This document shows, piece after piece, positions 1-8,508 of a stretch of 64,000 bases of DNA. The position numbers were made by a program, and so were the translations under genes. This DNA comes from Motiliproteus sp041586735 (GTDB taxonomy: Bacteria; Pseudomonadota; Gammaproteobacteria; Pseudomonadales; Balneatricaceae). The stretch is from positions 1 to 64,000 of the forward strand of contig JBFGZQ010000014.1 of NCBI GenBank assembly GCA_041586735.1. Direction: 5' to 3'. Numbering within the stretch: position 1 is the stretch's first letter; each line of letters opens with the position of its first letter. The notes below the pieces were generated by a model. It worked only from the letters and a program-made list of their open reading frames with translations, was not told the origin of the DNA and did no database searches.

Positions 1-205
1 GAATTTATGCTCAAAATAACTCTGGAAAAACTTAAAACAAAACGTTTTCACGTTCGTACAAAAATCTTTCGTATCAGCGTTACTTCGATAAGTCTTGCGC
101 AACCTATCCCAGTAAGCGCTCACACGAATTGCATGGTCGATTTGTTAAAGAGCGGTGCTTGCGGCGCTTCAATCTAGGAAGCTGCTCTCAAGCGAGGAGC
201 GAATT
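1..205 (-). other. 16S rRNA leader (5' part of rrn transcript)
   Basis: Read on the minus strand this is the leader of an rRNA operon, and it ends at the left edge with the A/T-rich stretch that normally lies immediately before 16S rRNA. A boxA antitermination element (GCTCTTTAACA on the minus strand) sits at about 143-153, as in enteric and pseudomonad rrn leaders. The 16S gene itself is outside the window, just left of base 1. The assignment rests on boxA, the tandem promoters behind it and the overall leader pattern. Confidence 0.85.
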
Positions 206-230
206 ATACATCTCAACTCCAGGTAGTCAA
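203..230 (-). promoter_or_regulatory. rRNA operon promoter P2 (proximal)
   Basis: On the minus strand there is a -35 TTGACT (225-230), a 16-base spacer and a perfect -10 TATAAT (203-208). A C/T-rich discriminator follows, and an A-rich UP-like stretch precedes the -35. It points into the rRNA leader. Confidence 0.85.
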
Positions 231-355
231 CGCTTATTTTTGCGTGTTTTTCGAAGCCTTAATCTAAACATCCGCTTCTAAAAACCCGTTCTGAAATCCT
301 GCTAGGAGCTTCAGAACGCTGACTTCGTTTGCGCCTAGGCGGTAACGAGGGGCGC

Positions 356-383
356 ATTCTACAGACACCAGCCCTGCCGTCAA
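356..383 (-). promoter_or_regulatory. rRNA operon promoter P1 (distal)
   Basis: On the minus strand there is a -35 TTGACG (378-383), a 16-base spacer and a -10 TAGAAT (356-361). A GC-rich discriminator (GCGCCCC) follows, the type associated with stringent and growth-rate control of stable RNA. It lies about 150 bases upstream of P2, giving the classic tandem arrangement. Confidence 0.82.
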
Positions 384-448
384 CAGTCATTCGAAAATAA
401 TCTGCGCACTCTCACTCCACCGACCCCTTGATGCAACAGACACAACCC

Positions 449-1255
449 TTACCACTCAAAATGATTTAAGGCCCCATGACCACGCCCGAGCGCAAATCGG
501 TCCGCTGCCGCCAAGGTCCGGGTCAGGTAATCTTTAGCCGCCGCCACGGCTGCCGCCAACTCCAGCCCTTTGGCAAGATGAGCGGCAATCGCCGCAGCCA
601 GCGTACAACCTGTCCCATGATTATTCTGAACTTGTAATCGAGGTGCGCTATACCGATACAGACAATCGTTAACCCACAACAGATCTTCAGCGCAATCACC
701 TGTCCGATGGCCACCTTTAAGCAGCACCGCCCCAACCCCCAGCGCAACCACTGCGCGAATTGCGCCTTCAGGATCAACATCAATCTCGGCTTCGGAAACC
801 CCAGACAGACAAGAGGCTTCCGCCACATTAGGCGTCAAGAGCGTCACCCGTGGAAACAGGAGTTTTACCATCAACTGCCGCCCCGCAACATCCAATAGCG
901 GCAGTCCACTGCTGGAGACAAGCACCGGATCAAGCACCACTGGGATATCGGGGTATTCACAGAGCACCTCGCTAACCGCCCGAACAATCGCGGCCTCACC
1001 CAGCATCCCTATCTTGATCACCGACACCGGCAAGTCCTGCAACACGCTCAGCATCTGGTGTTTCACCATCACCGATGAAACCGGATCGACATGGCTCACC
1101 CCTAACGAGCTCTGGGCGGTAATCGCGGTCACCGCGGTTGCCGCATAGACGCCCAGCGCGCTGCAGGTTTTCAGATCGGCCTGCAACCCCGCACCGGCGC
1201 TACTGTCAGACCCCGCCACAGAGAGCACACAGGGAAGCGATTTTCTGTTCGTCAT
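449..1255 (-). CDS. thiD: Hydroxymethylpyrimidine/phosphomethylpyrimidine kinase
   Basis: ThiD phosphorylates HMP and then HMP-P to the diphosphate used by thiamine phosphate synthase; it is cytosolic. The 268-residue product has the family length. Visible motifs are GSDSSAGAGLQADLK (15-29), VLDPVLVSSSG (107-117), the GGH segment (181-183) and the anion-hole loop GTGC (214-217) with its conserved catalytic Cys. The reading frame stays open for 42 codons further upstream, but that extension looks unlike ThiD and overlaps mutM antisense-free spacer, so the ATG at 1255 was chosen. No thiE or hemL, its common partners, is adjacent. It follows mutM on the same strand after 53 bases and ends about 65 bases before rRNA promoter P1. 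Confidence 0.93.
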   Translation of the reverse strand: MTNRKSLPCVLSVAGSDSSAGAGLQADLKTCSALGVYAATAVTAITAQSSLGVSHVDPVSSVMVKHQMLSVLQDLPVSVIKIGMLGEAAIVRAVSEVLCEYPDIPVVLDPVLVSSSGLPLLDVAGRQLMVKLLFPRVTLLTPNVAEASCLSGVSEAEIDVDPEGAIRAVVALGVGAVLLKGGHRTGDCAEDLLWVNDCLYRYSAPRLQVQNNHGTGCTLAAAIAAHLAKGLELAAAVAAAKDYLTRTLAAADRFALGRGHGALNHFEW

Positions 1256-1308
1256 AAAACACCTAGAGCAGTTATGTGAACACCTCCAAAAACAACCAAG
1301 CGCACAGA

Positions 1309-2127
1309 TTAGTGCTGGCACTGCGCACAAAATACCGTAGCGCGCTGCCCCAGCTTGACCTCTTGCAACACCGACCCACAACGGCAGCAGCGTTCTCCAC
1401 CTCGCCCATATACCTGCAGCTGCTGCTGAAAATACCCAGGCTTGCCGTCGCCGCCGACAAAATCCTTGAGGGTTGTGCCGCCCTGCTCTATCGCTCTTGC
1501 CAACACGCTTTTAATAATCTGTACTAAACGCTGATAACGCACAAGCGACACCTGACCCGCAGGGCAGCGGGGATCGATTCCCGCCTCGAACAACGCCTCA
1601 TTGGCGTAGATATTACCGACACCCACCACTCGATGGCCATCCATTACAAACTGCTTAACCGGCTGCTTGCGCTTTCGCGATAACCGAAACAGGTGCTCGC
1701 CATCAAACTCATCACTCAAGGGCTCTGGGCCCAGATGCGCGAGCAGCGCATGCTCTTCTAGGCGCCCCTGATGCCAGAGCACCGATCCGAAGCGACGCGG
1801 ATCTGTCAGCCTTAATACCCTGCCATCCTCAAAATTCAAATCGACATGATCGTGCTTGCCCACCGCAGCGGCCGCAGACACTAAGCGCAGGCTACCAGAC
1901 ATCCCCAGATGGATAAGCAGATGACCATCGCCAACCTGGAGCAACAGATATTTCGCACGCCGCAACACCGCCTGAACCTGCTGACCCACGACCTGCTGCG
2001 TTAGCTGCTCGACAGGCACCGGCCAGCGCAGACGGGACTGCCGCACCACCACCGCAGTGATCCGCTGGCCTTTAACATAAGGTTCTATACCCCGCCGGGT
2101 GGTTTCAACTTCAGGCAATTCAGGCAT
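1309..2127 (-). CDS. mutM: Formamidopyrimidine-DNA glycosylase (Fpg)
   Basis: This bifunctional glycosylase/AP lyase removes 8-oxoguanine and formamidopyrimidines in base excision repair. The start MPELPEVET gives the catalytic Pro2 and Glu3 after Met removal. The conserved Lys lies in RRAKY (about 59). The H2TH region is near 165-180 (GVGNIYANEALF). The C-terminal zinc finger has Cys pairs at 247/250 and 267/270. The length of 272 residues is normal for Fpg. It lies downstream of rpmG but is separated from it by a strong terminator, so it probably has its own promoter around 2130-2200. Confidence 0.96.
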   Translation of the reverse strand: MPELPEVETTRRGIEPYVKGQRITAVVVRQSRLRWPVPVEQLTQQVVGQQVQAVLRRAKYLLLQVGDGHLLIHLGMSGSLRLVSAAAAVGKHDHVDLNFEDGRVLRLTDPRRFGSVLWHQGRLEEHALLAHLGPEPLSDEFDGEHLFRLSRKRKQPVKQFVMDGHRVVGVGNIYANEALFEAGIDPRCPAGQVSLVRYQRLVQIIKSVLARAIEQGGTTLKDFVGGDGKPGYFQQQLQVYGRGGERCCRCGSVLQEVKLGQRATVFCAQCQH

Positions 2128-2205
2128 CGGTCCTCCGGGATACAGACAGTCCGTTCCGGCATCCTTGGCCGCTGAACAGGGAAAAACGATCCCTATTTAC
2201 AGGTA

Positions 2206-2237
2206 TAAAAAAAGCCCTGGCTGAGCAGGGCTTTTTG
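2206..2237 (-). terminator. Rho-independent terminator after rpmBG
   Basis: A G/C-rich stem built on AGCCCTG / CAGGGCT is flanked by an A run on one side and a T run on the other. It terminates rpmB-rpmG transcripts on the minus strand and could also work on the plus strand. Confidence 0.85.
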
Positions 2238-2268
2238 AAAGAAACTAGATCAGCGCTCGGTGTGCGAG

Positions 2269-2424
2269 TTACTTAATCTTAGATTCTTTATATTCAACGT
2301 GCTTACGAACCACTGGATCAAACTTCTTCAATACCAGCTTTTCAGGCTTGGTACGCTTGTTCTTATCAGTGGTGTAGAAGTGACCAGTGCCGGCACTGGA
2401 AACCATTTTGATTAAATCGCGCAT
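2269..2424 (-). CDS. rpmG: 50S ribosomal protein L33
   Basis: This 51-residue protein is a component of the large ribosomal subunit. It begins MRDLIKMVSSAGTGHFYTT and ends VEYKESKIK, which is characteristic L33 sequence. It lacks the CxxC pairs of zinc-binding L33 variants, as expected for the proteobacterial C-minus type. It is 11 bases downstream of rpmB in a two-gene operon and is followed by a terminator. The gene is short, but the protein match is unambiguous. Confidence 0.96.
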   Translation of the reverse strand: MRDLIKMVSSAGTGHFYTTDKNKRTKPEKLVLKKFDPVVRKHVEYKESKIK

Positions 2425-2435
2425 TCTTCCGCTCC

Positions 2436-2672
2436 TTAAACCTTGATGCCGTTGGCACGAACATCAACCAGAACCGCATCGATGCCCCGCTTGTCGATAA
2501 TGCGCATACCTTTAGAGGCTACACGCAGACGAATAAAACGATTTTCACTTTCAACCCAAAAACGATGCCAATGCAGGTTGGGCAGGAAACGACGACGTGT
2601 TTTGTTCTGAGCGTGAGAAACATTGTTTCCCGTTACAGGGCGCTTGCCTGTAACCATGCATACTCTAGACAT
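2436..2672 (-). CDS. rpmB: 50S ribosomal protein L28
   Basis: This 78-residue L28 starts MSRVCMVTGKRPVTGNNVSH, has the basic NKTRRRFLPNLHWHRFW segment and ends ANGIKV, all typical of gammaproteobacterial L28. It is the first gene of the rpmB-rpmG operon. A plausible sigma-70 promoter lies about 150 bases upstream. Confidence 0.97.
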   Translation of the reverse strand: MSRVCMVTGKRPVTGNNVSHAQNKTRRRFLPNLHWHRFWVESENRFIRLRVASKGMRIIDKRGIDAVLVDVRANGIKV

Positions 2673-2819
2673 GGTAGTAATCTCTAATCGCTATCTACAT
2701 ATATTGGCGCTAAGTCGACTTATCCGAGCCCGCTGGCTGCCCAATGGTCGATACACACCTCAGGCGGAGCGTCTTCACCCATTGAAGACCAAAATCCCGT
2801 ACCTTGGATAGGAGCGCGG

Positions 2820-2848
2820 ATACTAAAGCAAAGCAAAACCTAAGGCAA
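2820..2848 (-). promoter_or_regulatory. Probable rpmB-rpmG promoter
   Basis: On the minus strand there is a -35 TTGCCT (2843-2848), a 17-base spacer and a -10 TAGTAT (2820-2825), followed by a GC-rich discriminator (CCGCGCTCC). The position between radC and rpmB and the discriminator type suit a ribosomal protein operon. This is inferred from consensus only. Confidence 0.6.
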
Positions 2849-2886
2849 ACTGTCGATCGTTTTTTATTCGATTGGCTACCCAGCCA

Positions 2887-3561
2887 TCACAACAAGCCGC
2901 GTTCGGCAAAAGATACCGGCTGAGCATCACCAATCACCAGATGATCCAATACCCGAATATCGACCAGCGCCAGCGCATCCACCAACCGACGGGTGATCTG
3001 TTGATCTGCCAGACTCGGTTCGGCTACCCCCGAGGGGTGATTATGAGCCAGAATCACCGCGGCGGCATTATTCTTGAGCGCCAGCTTGACCACCTCACGC
3101 GGATAAACCGCCGCACTGCTCAATGTACCCTCAAATAACTCTTCATAGGCCAGCAGGCGATGTTGATTATCAAGCAGCAGCACCGCGAACACCTCCCGTT
3201 CACGGTCGCGCAGCCGACTGCACAGAAACCGTCCGGTTTCGGCGGGACTGGTAAACCCCTTACCGCGACTCAGTTCCTCGGCCAGATGGCGCCGCCCCAT
3301 CTCTAACACCGCCTGTAACTGGGTATATTTGGCAGGACCCAAGCCCTCACCGAGACAAAATTGCGCCTGGGTAGCAGCCAATAGCGGGCGCAAACCACCG
3401 AACTGCGTCATTAAGCCCCGCGCCAGGTCCACGGCACTCTTACCCGGCACTCCGGTGCGCAGAAAGATGGCCAGCAGTTCGGCATCGGACAGCGCTTGCG
3501 GCCCTTGCAGTAAGAGCTTCTCGCGCGGTCGCTCCTGTTCGGGCCAATCGGAAATCGCCAT
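2887..3561 (-). CDS. radC: RadC-family JAB1/MPN domain protein
   Basis: The 224-residue protein has an N-terminal helix-hairpin-helix-like part (1-100) and a C-terminal JAMM metalloprotease-fold domain. The metal motif is HNHPSG (173-178) with Asp186. The family was named for a supposed repair role that was later questioned, and its true activity is not settled. It has a strong ribosome site (AAGGAGG) before the ATG at 3561. It is divergent from coaBC and lies between coaBC and rpmB, the usual order in gammaproteobacteria. Confidence 0.94.
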   Translation of the reverse strand: MAISDWPEQERPREKLLLQGPQALSDAELLAIFLRTGVPGKSAVDLARGLMTQFGGLRPLLAATQAQFCLGEGLGPAKYTQLQAVLEMGRRHLAEELSRGKGFTSPAETGRFLCSRLRDREREVFAVLLLDNQHRLLAYEELFEGTLSSAAVYPREVVKLALKNNAAAVILAHNHPSGVAEPSLADQQITRRLVDALALVDIRVLDHLVIGDAQPVSFAERGLL

Positions 3562-3665
3562 ACGCTTCCTCCTTGAAAAATGCTGGCATGCAACAGTACA
3601 GCACTACGCAAACAGTGTAGCCGGTGTTAGCATAGTGAGCTTTCACTAACCGTCAAGCGGCTGTT

Positions 3666-4895
3666 ATGACTCAATCCTTATCTACTCTAGCGAATAAACG
3701 CATTCTCCTGGGGCTCACGGGCGGCATCGCCGCTTACAAGAGCGCCGAACTGACCCGGCTATTTAAAAAAGCGGGCGCCGAAGTGCGGGTGGTGCTCACT
3801 CCTGCTGCGGCAGCGTTCATCACCCCGTTGACCCTTCAGGCGCTGTCAGGGAACCCCGTTCATCAGCATATTCTAGATCCTGAAGCCGAAGCGGGCATGG
3901 GTCATATTGAGCTGGCCAAATGGGCAGACCTGATCTTGATCGCCCCCGCCAGCGCCGATTTTATGGCGCGGATGGCCGCGGGGATGGGTAACGATCTGTT
4001 GACGACCCTATGCCTGGCCAGCGAGGCACCGATGGCGATCGCGCCGGCGATGAACCAGGCGATGTGGCGTGATCCGCGCACCCAGAACAACGCCACCCAG
4101 CTGGCGGCGCTGGGAATGCAGATCTGGGGACCGGGTGAAGGCGATCAAGCCTGCGGTGATAACGGCCCGGGAAGAATGCTCGAACCCGAGCAGCTCGCCG
4201 AATTCAGCGCTGCGATGTTTAGTTCTGGGGCGCTCAGCGGCCTGCGGGTCTGTATCACCGCAGGACCCACTCGCGAAGCGATCGATCCGGTACGCTATAT
4301 CAGCAACCACAGCTCGGGCAAAATGGGCTACGCGCTAGCCGAAGCGGCTGTAGAAGCGGGCGCCCAAGTGACGTTGATCAGCGGCCCCGTCAACCTCAAC
4401 TGTCCACAGCGAGTCCAGCGCATCGCGGCCAGCAGCGCGCAACAGATGCTCGACGCCGCGCTGGCACAAATGGGCCAATGCGATATCTTTATCGCCGCCG
4501 CCGCTGTGGCCGACTATCGCCCGGCGTCTATCGCCGAGCAAAAAATCAAAAAGAACGCTGACGAGATGCATCTCAGGCTGGTTAAAAACCCTGATATTGT
4601 CGCCACCATCGCCTGCCACCCGCAACGGCCCTTTACCGTCGGTTTCGCTGCCGAAACCGAGAAACTGCTGGAACACGCGCACGGCAAACTGCAGCGCAAA
4701 AAACTGGATATGATTATCGCCAACGATGTTTCCCAACAGGACATCGGCTTCAACAGCGATGACAATGCTGTGACCGTCGTCACCCGTCACAACGAACAAA
4801 GTCTGCTACTGGCCAGTAAGACTCAGCTGGCGCGCCAACTGATTGCATTAATAGCCGAGCAGCTCAGCCATACAAGCCTACCGCGCTCTACTTAA
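3666..4895 (+). CDS. coaBC: Bifunctional phosphopantothenoylcysteine decarboxylase/synthetase
   Basis: CoaBC performs two coenzyme A steps: CTP-dependent ligation of cysteine to phosphopantothenate (CoaB), then FMN-dependent decarboxylation (CoaC). The CoaC flavoprotein domain spans about 1-190, with active-site His80 (GMGHIELAKWAD), the PAMN motif (127-130) and catalytic Cys163 (GDQACGDNGPG). The CoaB domain spans about 195-400 with the dimer/CTP segment ISNHSSGKMG and the KIKK lysines. The 409 residues match full-length Dfp. It starts a plus-strand run with dut 24 bases downstream. Confidence 0.97.
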   Translation: MTQSLSTLANKRILLGLTGGIAAYKSAELTRLFKKAGAEVRVVLTPAAAAFITPLTLQALSGNPVHQHILDPEAEAGMGHIELAKWADLILIAPASADFMARMAAGMGNDLLTTLCLASEAPMAIAPAMNQAMWRDPRTQNNATQLAALGMQIWGPGEGDQACGDNGPGRMLEPEQLAEFSAAMFSSGALSGLRVCITAGPTREAIDPVRYISNHSSGKMGYALAEAAVEAGAQVTLISGPVNLNCPQRVQRIAASSAQQMLDAALAQMGQCDIFIAAAAVADYRPASIAEQKIKKNADEMHLRLVKNPDIVATIACHPQRPFTVGFAAETEKLLEHAHGKLQRKKLDMIIANDVSQQDIGFNSDDNAVTVVTRHNEQSLLLASKTQLARQLIALIAEQLSHTSLPRST

Positions 4896-4919
4896 TAAAA
4901 GCATGGACAATCGACAACA

Positions 4920-5375
4920 ATGAAACAGTTACAAGTCAAAATTCTCGATCCCCGGATCGGTTCCGAATTCCCGCTGCCGGCTTATGCCACACCTGGCTCA
5001 GCGGGCATGGATCTGCGCGCGATGCTCGATCAGCCGCTGCAACTACAGCCCGGCCAGACTCAACTGATCCCCACCGGGCTGGCGATCCATATTGAAGATC
5101 GCGCGTTATGCGCGATGCTGCTGCCGCGCTCGGGGCTGGGCCACAAACACGGCGTAGTACTGGGCAACTTGGTGGGCCTGATCGATTCCGATTACCAGGG
5201 CCCGTTAATGGTTTCTTGCTGGAACCGTGGCGACAACACCTTCTGCATCGAGCCGGGCGAGCGGATCGCACAGATGGTCCTGGTCCCCGTGGTCCAGGCT
5301 GACTTTGAGATCGTCAGCGAATTTAGCAGCTCCGATCGCGGCGCTGGCGGTTTTGGCCACTCTGGTCGACAGTAG
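4920..5375 (+). CDS. dut: dUTP diphosphatase
   Basis: This trimeric dUTPase hydrolyses dUTP to dUMP, keeping uracil out of DNA and feeding thymidylate synthesis. The five family motifs are present: AGMDLRA (motif 1), PRSGLGHKHG (2), GLIDSDYQG (3), GERIAQMV (4) and the flexible C-terminal RGAGGFGHSG (5). The 151 residues match the E. coli type. It is sandwiched between coaBC and algC, as in E. coli (coaBC-dut) and Pseudomonas. Confidence 0.97.
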   Translation: MKQLQVKILDPRIGSEFPLPAYATPGSAGMDLRAMLDQPLQLQPGQTQLIPTGLAIHIEDRALCAMLLPRSGLGHKHGVVLGNLVGLIDSDYQGPLMVSCWNRGDNTFCIEPGERIAQMVLVPVVQADFEIVSEFSSSDRGAGGFGHSGRQ

Positions 5376-5440
5376 CATCACAGCGACCTCGTCAACATCT
5401 TGCCAACACTTCATTTATACATTTAAGGACAGCGTTACCC

Positions 5441-6832
5441 ATGGATCACCCTCTGCCTACACCACTTCCCGAATCGATCTTTCGCGCCTACGACATCCGC
5501 GGCGTGGTCGGTGAAACCTTAACGCCGGCCATGGTTTACCATATCGGCCGCGCGGTGGGTGCCGAAGCCGCCGCCCACCACGAACAGCGCGTGGTGGTAG
5601 GCGCTGACGGCCGACTCTCCAGCCCTGAGATGAGCGCAGCATTGATTGCTGGATTGCGTGCCAGTGGCCGTGACGTACTGGATGTGGGCATGGTGCCAAC
5701 TCCCGTCACCTACTACGCCACCCACATCCTCGATAGCCGCTCCTGCGTGATGGTGACCGGCAGTCACAACCCATCGAATTACAACGGCTTCAAAATTGTG
5801 ATCCAGGGTAAAACCCTGTCGGGCGATGATATTCAAGCGCTATTAACCCGGATCAAGCAACAGGATTACCCGGCCGGTCAAGGCACGCTCAACAAGATCA
5901 GCGTGTCCGACGATTACCTGCAGCGCATCACCGCCGACGTCAAACTATCGCGCCCACTCAAGGTAGTGGTCGATTGCGGCAACGGGGTCGCAGGCGAGCT
6001 GGCGCCGCGGTTACTCCGAGCGATGGGCTGCGAGCTGACCGAGCTGTATTGCGACATCGACGGTAATTTCCCCAATCATCACCCGGATCCCGGCAAGCCG
6101 GCCAATCTCAAAGATCTGATTACCGAGGTCAAAGCCCAAAACGCCGATCTGGGACTGGCCTTCGATGGCGATGGCGATCGGGTCGGCGTGGTCACCAACA
6201 CCGGGCATATCGTCTACCCCGACCGGTTAATGATGCTGTTTGCGCTGGACGTACTAAGCCGCAATCCCGGTGCCGATATTATCTATGATGTAAAATGCTC
6301 GCGTTTGCTGCACCAGGTACTGGAGCAAGCCGGTGGTAAGCCACAGATGTGGAAGACCGGCCACTCGCTGATCAAGGCACGCATGAAAGAGACCGGTGCC
6401 TTACTCGCGGGCGAGATGAGCGGCCATATTTTCTTCAAGGAGCGCTGGTTCGGTTTTGATGACGGTCTCTATGGTGCGGCCAGATTACTGGAGATACTGG
6501 CCAACGAGACCCGCAGCTGCGACGAGATCTTCGCCGCCTTTCCCGAAGATATCAGCACCCCGGAGATCAATATCGAGGTCTGTGACCAGTCCAAATTCAC
6601 CATCATCGAACAGATGCAGCAAGCCTCATATCCCGGAGGCAGCGCCCATACCATTGACGGCATCCGCGTCGATTACCCCGATGGTTGGGGCCTGGTTCGC
6701 GCCTCCAACACCACGCCAGTATTGGTACTACGCTTCGAGGCGGAAACCCAACAGGCGCTGGAGCGAATTCGCGATCAATTTCAACATAACCTACACGCGG
6801 TCGATAGCAGCCTGGTTATTCCGGCACCCTAA
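5441..6832 (+). CDS. algC: Phosphomannomutase/phosphoglucomutase
   Basis: This alpha-D-phosphohexomutase interconverts the 1- and 6-phosphates of mannose and glucose for exopolysaccharide, LPS and, in pseudomonads, alginate and rhamnolipid precursors. The phosphoserine loop TGSHNPSNYNG places the catalytic serine at residue 108. The Mg-binding DGDGDR loop is near residue 243, the sugar-binding GEMSGH near 326 and the C-terminal phosphate-binding RASNTTP near 425. At 463 residues it matches AlgC of P. aeruginosa. It follows dut by 65 bases with an AAGGA site before the ATG, and argB follows. Symbol chosen by similarity and position; manB/pgm-type naming is also possible. Confidence 0.93.
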   Translation: MDHPLPTPLPESIFRAYDIRGVVGETLTPAMVYHIGRAVGAEAAAHHEQRVVVGADGRLSSPEMSAALIAGLRASGRDVLDVGMVPTPVTYYATHILDSRSCVMVTGSHNPSNYNGFKIVIQGKTLSGDDIQALLTRIKQQDYPAGQGTLNKISVSDDYLQRITADVKLSRPLKVVVDCGNGVAGELAPRLLRAMGCELTELYCDIDGNFPNHHPDPGKPANLKDLITEVKAQNADLGLAFDGDGDRVGVVTNTGHIVYPDRLMMLFALDVLSRNPGADIIYDVKCSRLLHQVLEQAGGKPQMWKTGHSLIKARMKETGALLAGEMSGHIFFKERWFGFDDGLYGAARLLEILANETRSCDEIFAAFPEDISTPEINIEVCDQSKFTIIEQMQQASYPGGSAHTIDGIRVDYPDGWGLVRASNTTPVLVLRFEAETQQALERIRDQFQHNLHAVDSSLVIPAP

Positions 6833-6883
6833 CATGACCGACTACCCACCGATCCTCAGTCACTCACCTATAACGGGGACACT

Positions 6884-7822
6884 ATGACTCTCAACCGTGA
6901 TTCAGCCATGAACGTGGCCAATGTACTAACCGAGGCACTACCCTATATCCAGCGTTTTGTCGGCAAGACCCTGGTGATCAAATACGGCGGTAACGCCATG
7001 ATCGACGACGAGCTCAAGAACAGTTTTGCCCGCGATATCGTATTGATGAAAACCGTCGGTATTAACCCAATCGTCGTTCACGGCGGTGGCCCGCAGATTG
7101 GCGAGTTATTAAAGAAACTCAATATCGAATCGCGTTTCGTCAATGGCATGCGAGTCACCGACAACGCCACCATGGATGTGGTGGAGATGGTGCTGGGCGG
7201 CTCGGTCAACAAGGACATTGTCGGCCTGATCAACAATAATGGCGGCAAAGCGGTCGGTCTGACCGGCAAGGACGGCAGACTGATCCGGGTCCGTAAACTC
7301 AAGGTGAAGCATAAAACGCCGGAGATGACCGCGCCCGAAATCATCGACATCGGTCATGTGGGTGAAGTATCCAGCGTCGATACCGAGCTGCTGACTCTGT
7401 TGGGCAACAGCGATTTCATCCCGGTGATAGCGCCGATCGGCGTCGGTCAAAACTCGGGCCGCTCCTACAACATCAATGCGGACCTGGTGGCAGGAAAAAT
7501 TGCCGAGGTTCTCAAAGCCGAGAAACTGATTCTGCTGACCAATATCGAAGGGCTGCTGGATAAACAGGGCCAGGTGTTGACCGGCTTATCCACCGAACAG
7601 GTGGACGCCCTGATCGCAGACGGCACCATTTACGGGGGCATGCTACCTAAGATCGGCTGCGCCCTATCGGCGATCAATAACGGCGTGACCAGCGCCCATA
7701 TCATCGATGGCCGAGTACCGCATGCCACGCTACTTGAGATCTTCAGCGATGATGCGGGGGTCGGCACACTGATTTCAAATACCATACAGCCCGCTATAGA
7801 CAGCACTCACGGCGATGATTAA
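6884..7822 (+). CDS. argB: Acetylglutamate kinase
   Basis: ArgB phosphorylates N-acetyl-L-glutamate, the second step of arginine synthesis. The amino-acid-kinase fold is shown by KYGGNAM (near 26-32), HGGGPQIG (near 66-73), the GLTGKDGRLI loop and NADLVAGKIAE. The extended N-terminal helix (MTLNRDSAMNVANVLTEALPY) is of the arginine-inhibited hexameric type found in pseudomonads, so feedback inhibition by arginine is likely. The 312 residues are slightly longer than usual. Its last codons overlap the slmA start by 8 bases, suggesting translational coupling. Confidence 0.97.
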   Translation: MTLNRDSAMNVANVLTEALPYIQRFVGKTLVIKYGGNAMIDDELKNSFARDIVLMKTVGINPIVVHGGGPQIGELLKKLNIESRFVNGMRVTDNATMDVVEMVLGGSVNKDIVGLINNNGGKAVGLTGKDGRLIRVRKLKVKHKTPEMTAPEIIDIGHVGEVSSVDTELLTLLGNSDFIPVIAPIGVGQNSGRSYNINADLVAGKIAEVLKAEKLILLTNIEGLLDKQGQVLTGLSTEQVDALIADGTIYGGMLPKIGCALSAINNGVTSAHIIDGRVPHATLLEIFSDDAGVGTLISNTIQPAIDSTHGDD

Positions 7823-8426
7823 GGCCGCCACGACGACCGCTGCCACCGATAAACCGACCCGTCGCGAGCAGATCCTGCAGTCTCTGGTCCATATGCTAGA
7901 AGCCAACGCCGGTGCACGAATTACCACCGCAGGCTTAGCCCGCGAAGTCGGGGTTTCGGAAGCGGCGCTGTACCGGCACTTCCCCAGCAAGGCCAAAATG
8001 TTCGAAGGATTGATCGGCTTTATCGAGGAAACGCTGTTCTCGAGGGTCAAAATGATCATCCAGAGCGATGGCAACAGCCTCAAACAGTGTGAGCAGATCC
8101 TGACTCTGCTGCTAGCGTTTGTCGAACGTAACCCCGGTATGGCTCGAATCATGACCGGCGAGGCGCTATCTGGGGAAACCGAACGGTTACGTCAGCAGGT
8201 TAGCCAGCTGTTTAACCGCTTAGAGCTGCAGCTCAAGCAGATTTTGCGTGAGGCCGAACTGAAAGAGGGGCTACGCACCCAAGCATCGCCAACGGTCAGC
8301 GCTAATCTGCTAATGGCTTGCGCCGAAGGACGGATTCGTCAGTTTGTGCGCTCTGAGTTCAAACAGCCACCGACCCAGGGCTGGGATGATCAATGGCCAC
8401 TGCTGGCGCAGCCGCTATTTCGGTAG
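7815..8426 (+). CDS. slmA: Nucleoid occlusion factor SlmA (TetR family)
   Basis: SlmA binds chromosomal sites and antagonises FtsZ polymerisation over the nucleoid. The 203-residue TetR-like protein has an N-terminal helix-turn-helix (about 40-60, LAREVGVSEAALYRHFPSKA) and an all-alpha ligand-like domain with the LLMACAEGRI segment typical of SlmA (Ttk). The ATG lies inside the end of argB. Placement after dut-algC-argB matches other gammaproteobacteria (E. coli slmA lies beside dut). It is the last gene of the plus-strand run. Confidence 0.94.
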   Translation: MIKAATTTAATDKPTRREQILQSLVHMLEANAGARITTAGLAREVGVSEAALYRHFPSKAKMFEGLIGFIEETLFSRVKMIIQSDGNSLKQCEQILTLLLAFVERNPGMARIMTGEALSGETERLRQQVSQLFNRLELQLKQILREAELKEGLRTQASPTVSANLLMACAEGRIRQFVRSEFKQPPTQGWDDQWPLLAQPLFR

Positions 8427-8468
8427 GGCGACTTAGCTAAAAAAACAACATAAGAGCGGCATTAAACC

Positions 8469-8499
8469 GCAGTGCAGTGGTTCGAAAACCCTGCACTGC
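8469..8499. terminator. Convergent stem-loop between slmA and the GGDEF/EAL gene
   Basis: A perfect 9-base stem (GCAGTGCAG / CTGCACTGC) with a 13-base loop lies in the 82-base gap between two convergent genes. A T-rich stretch follows on the plus strand, so it most likely ends slmA transcripts. Confidence 0.6.
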
Positions 8500-8508
8500 A
8501 GTGTTATT

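Noticed and set aside
1256..1381. N-terminal extension of thiD
   Set aside because: The extra residues overlap the mutM 3' end and do not resemble ThiD; the ATG at 1255 gives the normal protein.
4335..4799. 154-codon minus-strand frame within coaBC
   Set aside because: It lies fully inside a clear CoaB domain on the opposite strand and has no start signal.
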